Assembly (NCBI GenBank): GCA_950106755.1
Contig: OX467083.1
Span: forward strand, 17,541,029 to 17,605,028
DNA: 64,000 nucleotides
DNA from: Climacium dendroides
Lineage: Eukaryota; Streptophyta; Bryopsida; Hypnales; Climaciaceae
Direction of reading: 5' to 3'
Below are positions 13,982 to 26,941 of this stretch, one piece after another (position 1 is the first letter of the stretch; every line of letters begins with the position of its first letter). A model generated the notes under the pieces. That model was not told the origin of the DNA, made no database searches, and saw only the letters and a program-made list of their open reading frames with translations. A program made the translations under genes and the position numbers.

Positions 13982-14434
13982 CCTCGTTATTATTTCCTCA
14001 CACGTCAAGCTGAATTTCTCAAGAAATTCTCCAAATTCTCTAGGTTGAAATGCTTATTTAATTGTTTATGATATTCCTACCTTAATATAAGTGACTTTGA
14101 GATGCGTTGCTAGAAAGCCACACTTACAAAAATTATTTTTTATTTTTTTTGAAACACATAAACAATTTCCATTGATAAGAGGAAACAGTACAAAGAACCC
14201 AAGGACCATGTCCCCGGCGAAAGCATTTTTTTTTTTCAATTCCAACAACTGAAAGAAAACAAAAAAGAGTTATTTTCATGTGCAACTGACTGACACAACA
14301 TTGCACATGCATGTTCATAAATTTCAACAATAAAATCCATCTCATGCAGACTCCATCTTGAAGTTCATTCTCTACGTGGCCTGTGAAATGAATACCAGTA
14401 AGTTAGGTCGTGTGACCAGTGTGAAGAGAAAATT

Positions 14435-14452
14435 GATGATGATGATGATGAT
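14435..14452. repeat. (GAT)n microsatellite
   Basis: Six perfect GAT units, followed at once by TGGTGGTGGT. Confidence 0.85.
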
Positions 14453-14984
14453 GTGGTGGTGGTTAACCCTTAAACATCGGACTAGTGGCAGTGGAATAGA
14501 GTGGTTTGTGAACAGTGCGCATGTTTTCAGCTGACCGGAGGAGAAGGCACTGTTCCTGCACTTTGAATGAAGTTGTGAAAGTTTGCATTGCCTGTTGCCC
14601 TTACAGAAATTGCAAGCAGGGCAGCAGGGGCTCTAATACTGTCCTAGTGAATTTCTGTGACATCTGTTTATACTTTGCAACATTTGAAAATTAAAAAAGC
14701 TTTGAAAGACCCTATAGCTGGACCTACATGACAGAACATGTCTTTGTCATCGTGTTCACCAAAAAAATGGATGAAAAATAACCTTCTTACATCTATAGCA
14801 TAGGTTTTTGTCATTCATTGGATGTCAAACATCCGTGTTGACATTGAAGGGTTAACAAACGAGCAATGGTAAAGGTTTCCTTTTTATTTGTGTAGAAAAC
14901 AAAAACAAACAAACAAAAAATGTGTAACATAGGAGGTTGATAAAGCCCCCATTTAAGAGATGATAATTAATTTGGGGAGGTTTG

Positions 14985-15232
14985 AGTTCTTGAAATATTT
15001 TCAGTACATTTTTTTTGACAAACAAATGGAATTAGCTAGGCATTGAACCCAAGTCGCTTCATAATTTTTTGGAGCTTTATGGAATTAGTTATGAATTTTC
15101 AAAATTGAAACACAAATAGTGATCATTGAAAGTGTCTACCTCTTGAAATGTATACTAGTTGTACATTGTTGGTGAAATGAGAAAACAAAATGTACCTCTA
15201 CATTAGAGGATGCTTTTAGAGATTAGGCATCC
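14985..15232 (+). repeat. Dispersed repeat R3, copy 1
   Basis: Shares CTTGAAATATTTTCAG, GAACCCAAGTCG, a GAATTAGTTATGAATTTT block and AATGTACCTCTACATTAGAG with copies at 24345-24490, 31900-32070, 45175-45365 (reverse) and 62530-62755. It is non-coding. It could be a solo LTR or part of a non-autonomous element, but no ends were defined. Confidence 0.65.
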
Positions 15233-15404
15233 TCAGTTGGATTGCTATAAAGGCTCATCAATGTGAAAGTCATAGCAGTCCCATTGTGTGAGGGAAAAAT
15301 TGACCCAAATAGTCTATCCCAAAACACATTTTAGCATTGGGACCTCATAATTTAGAGTTTCTCGCTAGTTATATTTAGAGTGTTTTGAAGTCTCCATGAT
15401 TTGT

Positions 15405-15507
15405 AAACACTATTTGGAGGAATTATCATAGTGTTTGGAGGGGATTCTTGCCAAATTCCTTCCAAACACTATGATAATTCCCCTCCAAACACTACGATAA
15501 TTCTTCT
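15405..15507. repeat. Inverted repeat/foldback, about 100 bp
   Basis: The left arm GTAAACACTATTTGGAGG plus AATTATCATAGTGTTTGGA is matched in inverted orientation by the segment that follows a short spacer at about 15451-15460. AATTATCATAGTGTTTGGA is exact on both sides. This is a MITE or small-RNA hairpin candidate. Confidence 0.65.
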
Positions 15508-15678
15508 AAGGATCACAAGAGTAGATTGTCAATGCAAATGCTTCAAAGGTTGATGCTATGCAAGAAATGCATATACTACAATTGATACAAAGCATGCATT
15601 TGGCTATGTTATCTATAGAAGGTCAAGCATTTGCAAGGTGGTTTGCTTAATCTTGGAAGGAATGGACTTCAAAGAGAG

Positions 15679-16175
15679 GTTGATGGTTCTACTATATTTC
15701 CTAGAAAAATAGTCCATGGCACTGTTATGCAATCATTAATTGAAGAGATCTATGATGTCATTGGACTAAAGGAGTCATTTACAAATGGATACTTCAAAGA
15801 TTGAGTTATCATGTTAGTGAAGAATGATATTGTTGATGCCATTAGCAATTAGCAACCATTTTTTGAGCTATTATATGGAAGCTCTTCAACATTCTTGCAA
15901 CTAATATTACATTATTGTAAGCGAAAGTAAGCAATGCCATCATTTATTTTAGCAAATTTGTAGATTTATTAAAACTTCTATTTTTTCTACCTTCAAAATT
16001 TTATTTCAAATTTAGATGCTTCATTATTCTTCTCAAAACATTGCTCCAAAAGAAGGTTTATGTAATAAGTGCATATTTATTGTGACACAAATGGACAATG
16101 AAGTTATTGAAGCTCACATACTTTTCGGAACCATGTCAAGTTGGTCAAATGGCTTTTATTGACTCATATTTATTC
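15679..16175 (+). pseudogene. Helitron PIF1-like helicase fragment
   Basis: Translation at 15679-15852 gives IFPRKIVHGTVMQSLIEEIY, then YFKD, a stop, VIM and KNDIVDAI. This matches the conserved block LIEEIYP...YFxxRxIxxxKNDxVxxIN of PIF1-type helicases carried by eukaryotic Helitrons. A second block at 16034-16145 reads QNIAPKEGLCN and IVTQMDNEVIEAHIL, matching the later RNLxPKxGLCNGTRLIV segment; GQMAFI follows in another frame. Stops and frame changes show it is dead. The 180 bases between the blocks are too decayed to read. No Rep (HUH) domain or Helitron ends were found, so this is a remnant. Confidence 0.7.
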
Positions 16176-16185
16176 TTACCATGAA

Positions 16186-19086
16186 CAAAGTACAAGACAA
16201 ATACATGATAAAATTGGGTATTGATTTACAATAATCAATGTTTTGGCATAGAATGTTTTATGTTTTTTTTCATGAATAACTTTTACGACTTCATTAAAAG
16301 TCAATTTTCTTCATCTCATAATAAGAAAAATATAAATTTAATATAGTTTTATCTAGAGTTGTTGCTAAACTAATGAAGAGTGTACATAATGATAGAACTT
16401 TTAGTTTTATATTTTTGGCCTATAAATTCACCTATAAGTTCCACAACATCATGATATATTGATGATTCAAAGTAATAAGATACAAAGAGTATAATTTGGT
16501 CATGCAACTTACTTGCCAATTATTAGAAGATGTTTGAGGGCAAAAGAAGATTGCAGGTTCCCATGAGTTTCCAGATTGCGGGAAACCTTAGAAACTTTGC
16601 CAAATTAGCAATCTAACACGACTGCCATTGTGCTATGTCAAATAATATTAATTAATTTATTAATATTAATATTTTTTAAATGATTTATTAATATTTTAAT
16701 ATTCTAATGCGTTCCCAACCTAGGGATAGATGTAAAATGGCCCTCCTAAGCCCCTTTTGATGTCTATGAAAACATCCTCAATCATATCTTTATGGAGGCT
16801 TAGCAAAGAGAATTTAAGCATAATGGGCTTGATTGCATGAAGGGGAAATTTGACCAACCAACTTGCCAACAAAAACATTACCTTCTAAAATTTGTTATTT
16901 AGAAGTCCTCACTCATCAAATTTGGAGTGTTTAATGAATCTTGCAAAGCACTCATTAATTATTGGTCAATGACATATGACAACCATTGTCAGTATCTTAT
17001 TGGCTATGAATGGAAAAAAATTCCTAGCTGTAAATTTGCCTTCAAGTATTACAAATGTTTATTTTACAAAAAAATAGTATTTTGGATCATAACTTGTAAT
17101 TGGTTCAACTCAATTTGCAAATCACACAACAAACTCATGGGCACTTAACTAGACACTTTTTGTGTTATTGCAAGGCTAATTTAACATCTTTGAATTAAAG
17201 ATTACATAGTATTGTATATATGGACCACAAATAGAAACATGGTCATAAAGGGATGACCACTAAAAGATCCATAACTAGTATAATTGATCAAGTGGATTAT
17301 TTCACTTGTCTACATGAAGTAGGTTTTTCAAACAACAAGAAATAGAAAATTTTAAATATTTGTACATTTGCTAAAGTTTTGATCAGTGTATATTACAAAA
17401 TAAATGCACTTGAGGGTCATTGCAAGAAACACCGGTATTATTTATTGTCACGTATTGAGTTTTGAAGTTCTATTGTCTTATAACTTTTGACTCCTAAGTC
17501 CAAAGAACATGAAATTTTTATTGGAGATGATTCAATGTATGCTAATGATGAATGTAATTTTTTTAAATTTCAAAAAATCATTTTCTATTTAAAAGAGACT
17601 TATGTTAATATATCACAGTTGCAACTTTTGAGGTTTTCATTATGTTTTGAGTACCCAAATTGATGCATATAGAGCTCAAATTTGGATGGTGTATTCATAC
17701 ACTATGTGGACATGTGTCTAGAAAAGGGTATGAAACAATATTATTTTTTATGTGTTGTACATGCAAGTGAAGAGAGGTAACTAGTGTGTGTGTTTTTGAA
17801 CAATGACAAGTGTTAAAAGCAAAATAATTTGGATGAATGTAAGTAGCATCTTGCCTATACAAATGGTTAATTTTTAGTTTTTTTTCTCCCTAAGTTGCCT
17901 TCTTTTTTCCATGAATTAAAGTATTTAGTTTAGTGATTTTTTGGAAAATAAAATCTGTGAGTTTTCATAGTACTCATAGTATATAATAGTACTCATAGTA
18001 CCTGAAATACATGTGTCAATACTATAGAAGATCACCAGTAAGATTGATGGCCACTAATCATTGTCCATAGTACTCATAGTACTTATAGTATTGGAAACGC
18101 AGGAAAACCTAAAATTGCAAGAAATGGCCTACAAGGTACAAAAACGCTTGGTATTTCTTGGAATGACCCTTGAATTAATAATTAAGATGATTCCTATAGG
18201 CTTAACATAGTTTGAGAAGACATTTGGAGGATACTGAAATAGAAGATAATTTGTCTTTTGCTTTTCTCAGAGGGGTGTATTTAGTCCAATGGATTCAACA
18301 TGGAGTCAATGTATAGTTAAGGGAAATAGTCTACATAGAGGTCATTGGGGCTTCAATTCAAATATTTTATTTAATGGCCTTTAATTTGAGGCCTGATAAT
18401 TTTGTAATGTAGCATAGTAACCCTAAAAATTTATAACTAATTCACTATTGTTTGAAAATTTATAGAATGACTTGGTATTAGGTTCAATTTGAGTTTTTCT
18501 AAAACAAAAAGATTATTATGCTAGTTTCCATGAGGTACACATAAGTCATATTATAATTTAAAGCGAATTTAGAAGATTCATTTTAAGTTTTTGACATTTA
18601 GCGTGTCGTGTAAACAAAGATCGTAACACATTACACATCGTGTAGTCACAATTGTCAATCAAAACATCAATCAAAATCCATACAGAAGACTCTCAAATGT
18701 CCCCCCCCCCAAATGCCCCCCTAATTGACAATGTCGTCCTAATAAGGAGCTATGACTATACTATATAGGTGGATCCAAATGCCACAATGAAATATCTTGA
18801 TAACTACTTTTGACATTTAAGTTGAAATTGGAGGTCGGCTGATGTGTGCAAAAGTAAGTTTAAAATGGAGTGATAAGAGACTGGAGGTTGGGTGCAATAG
18901 TTTAAAATTAAGGATGGTGAGCCCCATCCTTAATCGCCTTCAACATTTTAATTTTAATTTTTTATATTGAATCTCTGTACCAATCTCCAATCCAAATTGT
19001 AGTATTTTGTACCGTGTATTTGGTGCATAATAAACTCAAATAGCATTACTATCATGAACATAAATGGTTTGGCTCCTGGGATATTT
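16186..19086. other. AT-rich non-coding stretch
   Basis: No gene was recognised. At 17965-18102 the words AGTACTCATAGTA and TACTCATAGTAC recur in direct and inverted forms. A run of ten C lies at 18701-18710. Confidence 0.35.
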
Positions 19087-22000
19087 TCACTGCTTGTCCA
19101 AAGATGTAGCATGACTTAAAGACCTCCAACATTGAGGACAAATCCAATCTCTTGGAGGAAAAGTTGATAAGGATGGAGTTAAGTATACTATATCCCAACC
19201 ATGTTGGTATTGGTCACACAATAACATAGTAGCTACACCTTTCTTCTCTCCACAAACAAAACTAGAAAGACCTTCTAGCACCATTATTTATTTGAGATGC
19301 ACAATGCCATCAATAGGCAAGTGACAAGAGGCGCAATTTTTTTTAGTGTTCCTGACATTCTTGTCCATCCTTGCCTTCCAACAATAAAATGCCATTAGGT
19401 GAAATATCCTTTATTCAAAGCATAATACGTCTAGCCTTGACATTCAAGGTTGTAGGTGCCTTACGTTGCAAATATATACACATAATCTCTCTTGGAGAAT
19501 CTTTGGAATTGAAGGCAATAAGCACTACTACAAATGTGGGCATAATGCAAGCATCACGATGTTGAGCAATAGATAAGTTTTCCAAGGCCTTTGGCATGGC
19601 TCTTTTGAAGAACTCTACTTGATCATGTAGACATTGAGCTCAAATATCAAGGTCATCCAAAATCTACAACTGAAGCCAACTTTTCTTGTACCGAGTTGGG
19701 CAAAATTGGCTCTTAGCCGTGCAATAATTGGTAAGGGCTATAACATACTAATGATATCTGCTTGCTAAAACAATAGCCTATGGCAATCCATCGCAATACC
19801 AATTCTCAATCACGATGATTGCCACGGAGCAATCCATACTTTCATAAACCACGTTTGACTATTTGGATGACCCACTCAACTAAGCCATCTACCTTAGGAT
19901 GATCTCTAGAAATAATATGATGATCTATTAGAGCCTTAGTACACAATTCCTCAAATGAATGAATGAATTCCCGCCCTTGATCGATCAATACCTTAATAGA
20001 TGCTTCAAAATGTGCCAAAATATGATTAAAAAAGCCATAATTGCTAACTCTGAAGAGTTTTGTAGTAGAGCTACAAGTTTGATCCTCTTGTTAAAATATT
20101 CTACCATTACCAATACGTATTTTGTTTCACATGAAGTAACAACAAGCGGCCTTGCAAAATCCAAGGACTAGCAATAGCCTAGGCCTATGATAGGTAAAAG
20201 CTTCAAGTGAGATGATAAGGTGTTAAAACTTGTCCTAACCTAGTTATACATCTCGCACTAAGAAATATAAAAATTGACATGTTGATACATGCTAGTTCAT
20301 CAATATTGATTGTGCAACATGGATTGTGTCTTGCGCATTTTAAAATGTTTAAGATCTTCATGTACTTGTTGCACCAAAGAAGCTCTTTGATTTGAATTTG
20401 GAACTATACGCTTAGTTCCATTTGACCATATACGAAATAACAAACCTTTATTCCATCGAAACCTTACTGCTTAGTGACTAACTCTATCTTGCTCTATAGT
20501 AGAGATAGTTAAAAGAAATGTTCCTTGGTGAAGTTTGTGCAAGATTGCAATATCTTTCCACACATCACTTACAACAGTGGATTTGTTAGATTCTTCATTA
20601 ATGTAAGGTAAGAATGTTGCATGTAAACATGAAACCGCTTCTCTATCGCAATTCCCATGCCACCTAACTCCAGTCAAATCCTCATATGAAGGACTTGAAT
20701 TACGGAAAATCCATCCGCATGTCAATGCTACTAGCGCATTCAAGTTGGAAATGCCTACTCAATGCATCACCTCAAAGTTATATTCTTAGAGCAATAAAGA
20801 CCACTTAGCAAGCTTGTCAGTGAATTTTTTTGATTCCATAAGCCATTTCAAAAGTTAGTGATCAATTATCAAAGTAAATTTTTGGCCATACAAGTAAGGC
20901 CAAAAGTATGCAATGGCCTAAATTGCTGCTAGAGCCTCTCCTTCATATGAATAATAATTAGATTTTGCACTATTATTGCTTCTGGATACATAAGTTACAA
21001 CATACTCTTTTTCTTTTTCATCTTTTTGTGTCAATATTACTCTCAAACCTACAATACTCCAATCTATATACAATTGAAAGGATCTAGAAACATCAGGTCG
21101 TCAAAGCACTAGGGCTAAACCAAGCCTTTACTTCAATGTGTCAAATGTTTGTTGTTGCTCATGACTTCAAATCCATGGTTGGTCTTTTCCTATGAAAATG
21201 GTGAGAGGTTTGACAACCAAGCTAAAGTTTTTAACAAATTTGCTATAATAATTTGCCAAGCCAAAAAATGCACGGAGTTGTAGTACATTTCTAGGTGCTG
21301 GGATCTTTTGCAAAGCATCCACTTTTATTTATTGTACACCAATACCTCTTTCAACAATCATGTGGCCTAAATATGGCAATTGATCATAGAAAAATTTGCA
21401 CTTACCATGATGCAAACATAGTTCATATTGCTGCACCCGTTCAAACACTACTTGCAAATGTCTCACATGATCCTATGGACTACTCTAAAGATAATAACAT
21501 CATTAATGTAGCATCTAACAAACAGCAAGCCAACCAATACTTGGTCCATCATCCTTTGGAACTCTACTAGTATAATTTTAAGACCAAATGGCAAAAACTT
21601 TCAATGATAGAGTTGATCTTTGTCATCTTGATCAACTCCCCAAAATGTTGTCTTCACTCGATCTTTCAAGAGCAAAGGCAATTGGTGATAACCAGATCTC
21701 AAGTCTAAAGTACTAAAGACTCGAGAAAATCCCACTGCATTAAATAATTCCTCAAGCATCGACATTGGATATTGATCTAACACGGTCTTATGATTAATTG
21801 GATGATAATCACCACACATCCATTTTTCCATCCAATTGTCAAAGATGTCTTTTTTTGAAGGCATAACCATAGTACAAGCATATTTTCCATAAGAGAGCTC
21901 AATCAATCCTCTCGGATACACTAAGTTTATAAGGTTGTCTAAAAATGAGGTGGTCATCCTTAAGATGAATGTGAATAGATTTGCTTTTGTAACCTTCAAG

Positions 22001-22698
22001 ATCTTAGAAGCTGAAAACAAAACAATTTTGATACAAGTGAATGCTCATATCCTTTGTGCCTTGGTACTAATAAGATTTGGCCCCAACTCTAGAGGCCAAT
22101 TGTCAAACTCTGTGGTCTTTATTTCTACAAAAAGATTGCCACTTGGTACTGGCACGGTCTGTGATTGCTAATCCATGGAAGGGACAACTTCTTTGCCTCC
22201 AACATCAATATTTGAAACCAGATGAGAAGTTTCTCCACTACAACTAATCCTTGAGGCTAGATAGCCATCAAAAGGTAAAATGTCACAAATAAATAGTTGT
22301 AGATTCATCTTTTGAGCTTCCAACTTTCTAAAATCTTGGGCCAAAGCAGCAAAAACACGTTGAGCTCAAAGCTCTTCTTCAACATGCTGCTTCAAATGAA
22401 AAAGTGCCTTAGGCTCTTTGACATCCATGTAAAACTTGGATTGTGGCTCCTCTACCCTTTGACTATTGTTCTTTGTCCTCAAAATAAGGAATTGGTCATC
22501 GTGATGTTATTGAATAGCAAAATAAGTGCCAACAATCCTTACTAGTGTATTGAGATCTATAGCTTGACGCAAAAGAAAACGTTTGTGACCTTCCTTGAGG
22601 TCATGAGCAATTATAGTATCTGTAAAAAATTCCATGGTATATTCTTGTTCATTTGTAGTAGGTTCTTTATAAGCTTGAGATTGTAAATCCCAAACCAT
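19087..22698 (-). pseudogene. Ty3/gypsy retrotransposon pol relic with C-terminal PHD-finger-like domain
   Basis: Read from high to low coordinates. About 22698-22507 is conserved upstream polyprotein (YTMEFFTDTIIAHDLKEGHK). RT is at about 22000-21250: MVMPSKKDIFDNW, MCGDYHPINHKT, FSTLDLRSGYHQLPLL. Its active site now reads YIND where YIDD is expected. Then LPYLGHMIV and FGLANYYSKFVKNFSLV follow. RNase H is at about 21130-20740: FQLYIDWS, LTQKDEKEKEYVVTYVSRS, YSYEGEALAAI. Integrase is at about 20400-19320: LDFARPLVVTS, KYVLVMVEYF, ISRDHPKVDGLVE. Past the integrase C-terminus (CAPCHLPIDG) lies a PHD-like module. Several frameshifts and many stops are present. No LTRs were recognised. The identification is strong; the element is inactive. 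Confidence 0.88.
19140..19270 (-). other. Degraded PHD-finger-like domain fused to integrase
   Basis: Seen: FVCGEKKGVATMLLCDQYQ, then GWDIVYLTP and WICPQCW, in line with the end of the gypsy integrase. Known: PHD fingers bind two zinc ions through Cys4-His-Cys3 and read histone H3 tails. Spacing and flanking residues fit (LLCD, GW, CPxC), but four expected ligands are lost: the first Cys is Ser, two Cys are Tyr and the His is Asp. In a live relative the module might direct integration; that is inference. Confidence 0.7.
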
Positions 22699-24344
22699 AC
22701 TAGGCCCATGAGATCAAAATATAAAAGAACTTGGGTATGTCATAAAAGTAGGCAATGCCCTTTTTGAAGATGGGCACTACATTCATCAATTTCTAGGCCC
22801 TCCAACCTTTGTAGATGTTGTAACCTTGGTTTCTTATGCACATCGGCCTCATTGGTTTTGGACCAACTTAGAACCATCTCACATGCTCTAAGCAACACTT
22901 GCTCAAATCACGCAGCTTGTGAATTGCAAAGTGAATGATATTTTAGATGACCATTGTATTTCCTTGTCAAGTGAAAAACTTTCTAATCTACACACACAAA
23001 GTCAAGTGGCTCTTACTCCATGAAAGGAGAATCAAAGAGTGTAAACCTAAGAGAAGAAGTGAAGACTTTATTAAATAATAACCATCATCTCCAAGTAAAG
23101 CAAAACACACAATTTTCTCTAAAAATGCTCACAGAACTTGACTTGACAAGAATGTCAAGCTAAGAAGCTCTTTCTACCTAAAAACTCAAAGTCTCAAACC
23201 CAAAGGTGGATGAACTTTAACATATGGATGAAATTCAATTAAACACTAAGGTGAACTAATACAAGCCCCCCTAGTTTATGTTTGATTAATTTAACTTTAC
23301 ACCCCTTCTAGCTAATTCGAGGCCTTTGATTGCAAACATGAACTCAAAATTTGTAAATTTTATTATACATGGCAAATAAAAAAAATTTAGTATTTTCTCT
23401 CAAGAATGGGCAAGGGGTTGGTTCACCCCAGCCAAGGATACTTTGCTAAGGTAGTAGCATCCACAATCGTCACCGTATCTGTAGCTGTCACCTCTAAAAT
23501 TTTGAAAAATCTTAAGAAGTGAATAGACGTGATTACAAAGATGTACTACCATTTGAATATCAAACCCTAGTGTGGATATTAGGTGCATTTACAATCATCT
23601 CTTTGAAAATTCAAAACTTATACTCACAGTGTCCAAATAATGCGTTTGAAAGTGCACAAGAATTATTTTTCTCTTGCTAGTAGGGTCCTATAATTTATTG
23701 GATGTGTGTTAGTAGACATCTTGTCCCAAACCCTTAAATTAACGGTTATGGGTGCTGCTACCTCAGTAAGTTTATGAGCAAGTGACATCCAGAGGACTTT
23801 GAATATTAGTTGGCAGTAATAAATAAGTAAAGTAACATCCAAATGTATTTAAGTCCACCCAAAAGAATGGCTATTGGCTCCCTCAACGTGATAAGTACGT
23901 ATACCTGGAGTACAAAATAATTTCACTTAACCACAGTTGGATGTTACATGCCAAATGGGTTATGTAACAGCAGGTAACTTATGACCAGAGGTAACTTATG
24001 ACTCCAGCCAGATAGTTTGATAGTTTGATTGGAATGAATTGAGAAGGGACTGGATTTTAGCAAATACGGTTTGGGGGTTAAAGTTAAGTTATTCCTCTTC
24101 TTCTCAACAATTTGCACCTCCTTTTGGAGGTGCCACTTCCAAAATGTGACCATGATTCTGACTTAGAGCCGGTTGCTGTTGCAATTAGGGGGCTGGAGGA
24201 CCTTGGGGACCCTCAGCTGGAGCTTGCTTTCTAAACTGTATGCAAGGCCAAGATTTCAGAATTTTTTGAGCTCTCTGCCCATGGTAAAGCTAACGTAGTC
24301 GATCCATAAGTCGACCATCTAAGCACCAGAACTGAATTTTGGGT
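22699..24344. other. Upstream flank of the gypsy relic, mostly non-coding
   Basis: 22700-22950 on the minus strand may be decayed gag-type sequence (for example KKPRLQHLQRLEGLEIDE), but I cannot assign it. The rest shows no gene and no LTR that pairs with the other side of the relic. Confidence 0.35.
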
Positions 24345-24490
24345 AGGTGAAACTTCTCTGAAATATTTTTAGTAAATTTTCCTTGAAAGACAAGAGGAAT
24401 TGGCATCTAACCCAAGTTGTTTCATATTTTTGGATTATTTTTGATTTAGTTATGAATTTTCAAACGAGAAGTGTCATAGGTCCCTATTTA
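24345..24490 (+). repeat. Dispersed repeat R3, copy 2
   Basis: It begins with TTTTGGGTAGGTGAAACTTC, then a TGAAATATTTTTAGTAAATT block, a CCTTGAAAGACAAG block and CCCAAGTTGTTTCATATTTT. It is colinear with 31900-32070. Confidence 0.65.
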
Positions 24491-24837
24491 TGATCCTAGG
24501 TCTTTCATAAAGTGTTCGCTGCAACTTCTTGAGAGAAGTGGGAAAAGCAAGGAGATTGATTGGCTCGTGCAATAATGAATAATACTTTTCTCGGTTTTTT
24601 CAATGACTATGGAGGTCAATTTAGAAACCACCTCCAATTCATTCCAATGCCATTTATAGGGGCAGTACAAAATGCCTGAGCACAGTTCAAGCCTCCTACC
24701 TTAGATGGGCCTCCAGTTCCGATATCCAATGGAAACTAGCTCTTACAAGATAGAACAATTCATCATGATCAAAGTTAAAAGCTTACCTTCATGTCAGTGT
24801 TGAATTTTAAAAGAAAAAAATTCCCACATAAAGAAAA

Positions 24838-25170
24838 GTGTGAGAGATGGCGAGAGCAATTGAAATTATGTATTTTTGACAAAGTTTGAATTTGTTATGA
24901 ATTTTTGAAGTGTGATGCCCATCATGGTCCCGAAGAGTCTCTAGGTGGTCCCAAAACTGACAAAAATTGCATCCATAATACTCATCTTACTCGTCTAAAT
25001 CAATACTATATATTTTTTTTATTAAGGCTACTATATGAAAGCCTACAAAAAATACTTCCTACAATGAATTTACACTCAAAAGTTGGAAGTTCCTATTGTA
25101 GTCACTAATCATTCCTTTACAATCATTTAAGATTCATTGATTGTAACCCAAATCTCATTTAGTGAAAAAA
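24838..25170 (+). repeat. Dispersed repeat R2, copy 2
   Basis: Colinear, diverged partner of 12665-12965, in the same orientation (shared GCAATTGAAATTA, GATGCCCATC against GTTCAGCCC, CCCAAATCTC against GCCCACATCTC). Confidence 0.6.
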
Positions 25171-25513
25171 ATTGTAATGTAGTCATTTTTGAGGTGTTCA
25201 TGATGGATCTTTTAACCTTAATGGTCTATTCTACCTTTGTTGAGGATAAAACTATGAATATTGAAGTTGATGTGAATAGATTGAGTCAAAATTACAATTA
25301 GACTTTCTTTTTAAAAAATGTGTATACAAATAAAAATCACAAATTTTCAACTATGGATATAGAAGATTGAATTATCATTTATGCAAATTGAGTTGTTTAA
25401 AATTTTGATAAATAAATGAAAAATGAAGGCCAATAAAATGATTTCAATATCCAATGTGCCCACAAAGCAACGACTAAGCTCATAGTTAACAACAAAAAAC
25501 ACCCTTGGAGCTC

Positions 25514-26050
25514 GGGGGTGACACTATCCACGTTTTAGCAACCCACGTGTGGCAGAAAAAGTAATACATGTAATACATCTTAAAATTTAATTTTAAAAAA
25601 AAATGGATAGATTTTACTACTTTAAAATTTTATGTTTTGAATTATTGGTATTTTTTTTATGCTAATAGTAATTAGTTATAAATTTTTTAAGAAAAAAGAT
25701 ACCCCATAAAGCGAAAATAACTTTCACACCTCTATATTATATAAGAAAAAAAAATTGAAAAATGAAAAAGAAATTCTATAGAATAGCTTTCTATTGAAAG
25801 TTTATTTTGGTTGAATATTGATGCAATAGTCATCTTCATGTGAGCTCTATAAATATTTTTGTTGGAGAACATGCCATTTTAGTTCATTTTTCAACCCTTT
25901 CTAGACAATATATCTTATGTTATTTGGAATTGAAATTTTTGTCAATAGAAACCTTTAGTCATTGTTAAACAAAGCTCAAAATTTTAGGATGAAATTATAG
26001 TTTATTCAAAAGTAGATAGGGGGGCAAAAAATCACTCCTCTACACGTGGG
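25514..26050 (+). mobile_element. GGGGTG-ended non-autonomous element, copy 1
   Basis: About 0.5 kb, colinear with 46168-46716 through TTTATGTTTTGAATTATTG, a TACATTATATAAGAAAAA-type block, a CTATTGAAAG block, GATGCAATGGTCATCT-type words, ACATGCCATTTTAGT and AAATTATAGTTTATT. The ends carry G/C runs plus CACGTGT words in inverted arrangement (left GGGGGTG ... CCCACGTGTGG, right CACGTGGG). No open frame is present. The superfamily is unknown. Confidence 0.6.
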
Positions 26051-26235
26051 TACCTCAAATGTAGTGAGAGTGTCCTTCCCGTGCCTTGGGGCTCCTTAAA
26101 ATGTACAAAAAAATATATTTTTTCAATATTTGAATGTATTTGGTTTAAAAAGGGTTCAAATGCACCAAACTCTCCTTTTAGCTTAGAACAGGTTGAAATA
26201 AATTTATTTTTAGCCTTCATTCCAAACATTTTGTC

Positions 26236-26262
26236 CAACCAAAAGATCATTTTGGGACAGAA
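26236..26262. mobile_element. Stowaway-like MITE end (fragment)
   Basis: The sequence GATCATTTTGGGACAGAAGG followed by AGTA is repeated almost exactly at 63978-63998. The reverse complement begins CTCC(T/C)TCTGTCCCAAAAT, the familiar terminus of plant Stowaway/Tc1-mariner MITEs, and here it is flanked by TA. The opposite end was not found. Confidence 0.45.
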
Positions 26263-26941
26263 GGAGTATATTTCATTCTTTTGGAAATTGACCTAATTGA
26301 TTGCAAAATATATTTTTCAAAATTTCTACCTTGTTAATCACAATACAATGAAACAAAATTCTATAAGTCAATTCAAAGTCTTAATTATAGGTGTATCCAA
26401 ACCAACCCTACATTCACATATTCAAAAGGTGTACATTCTAGGAAAATAAATGAAAATCAATCGTCGCAACCAATTGGCAATCAAGCATATTTACATAAGT
26501 AGTTGAAAAGAAAACCAGATGATTTTGTCAAAAAAAAAGTCTAATTTTTTTTTTTAAATTTGGGATTTTTGATCATGTCACTTTGGACTAACTTAATTTT
26601 GTTTCAATTCAGTCCATGCTTTTACAATTACATTGGATGTGTGGGCAGCTCTCCTTGTCAGTCACGGCCTTGCTGTGAATGATGTGGGTAAGTTATGAGT
26701 ACGAGAGAGAAGTTACGGTGGCAACTCAGCATCCTTCACAAGTTCTGGATGTGTGTGTTACGTCACAAAAAGGATGAATTTTCTCTCTTCTTTTGAGCAA
26801 ATGCAGAGAGCTGGTTTTACATGACTGATTTGACCGCCACCATGGGCTGCAAGTTATGCCTCAATGAAAAGTTGTGTGACCCACTTTAATGGTTGTGACC
26901 CACTTTAATGGTTTTCAAAGACTCCATACCTACTCACAAAT

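Noticed and set aside
19087..19284. Free-standing PHD-finger gene
   Set aside because: It directly continues the integrase C-terminal sequence of the retroelement in orientation and order, and has lost half of its metal ligands.
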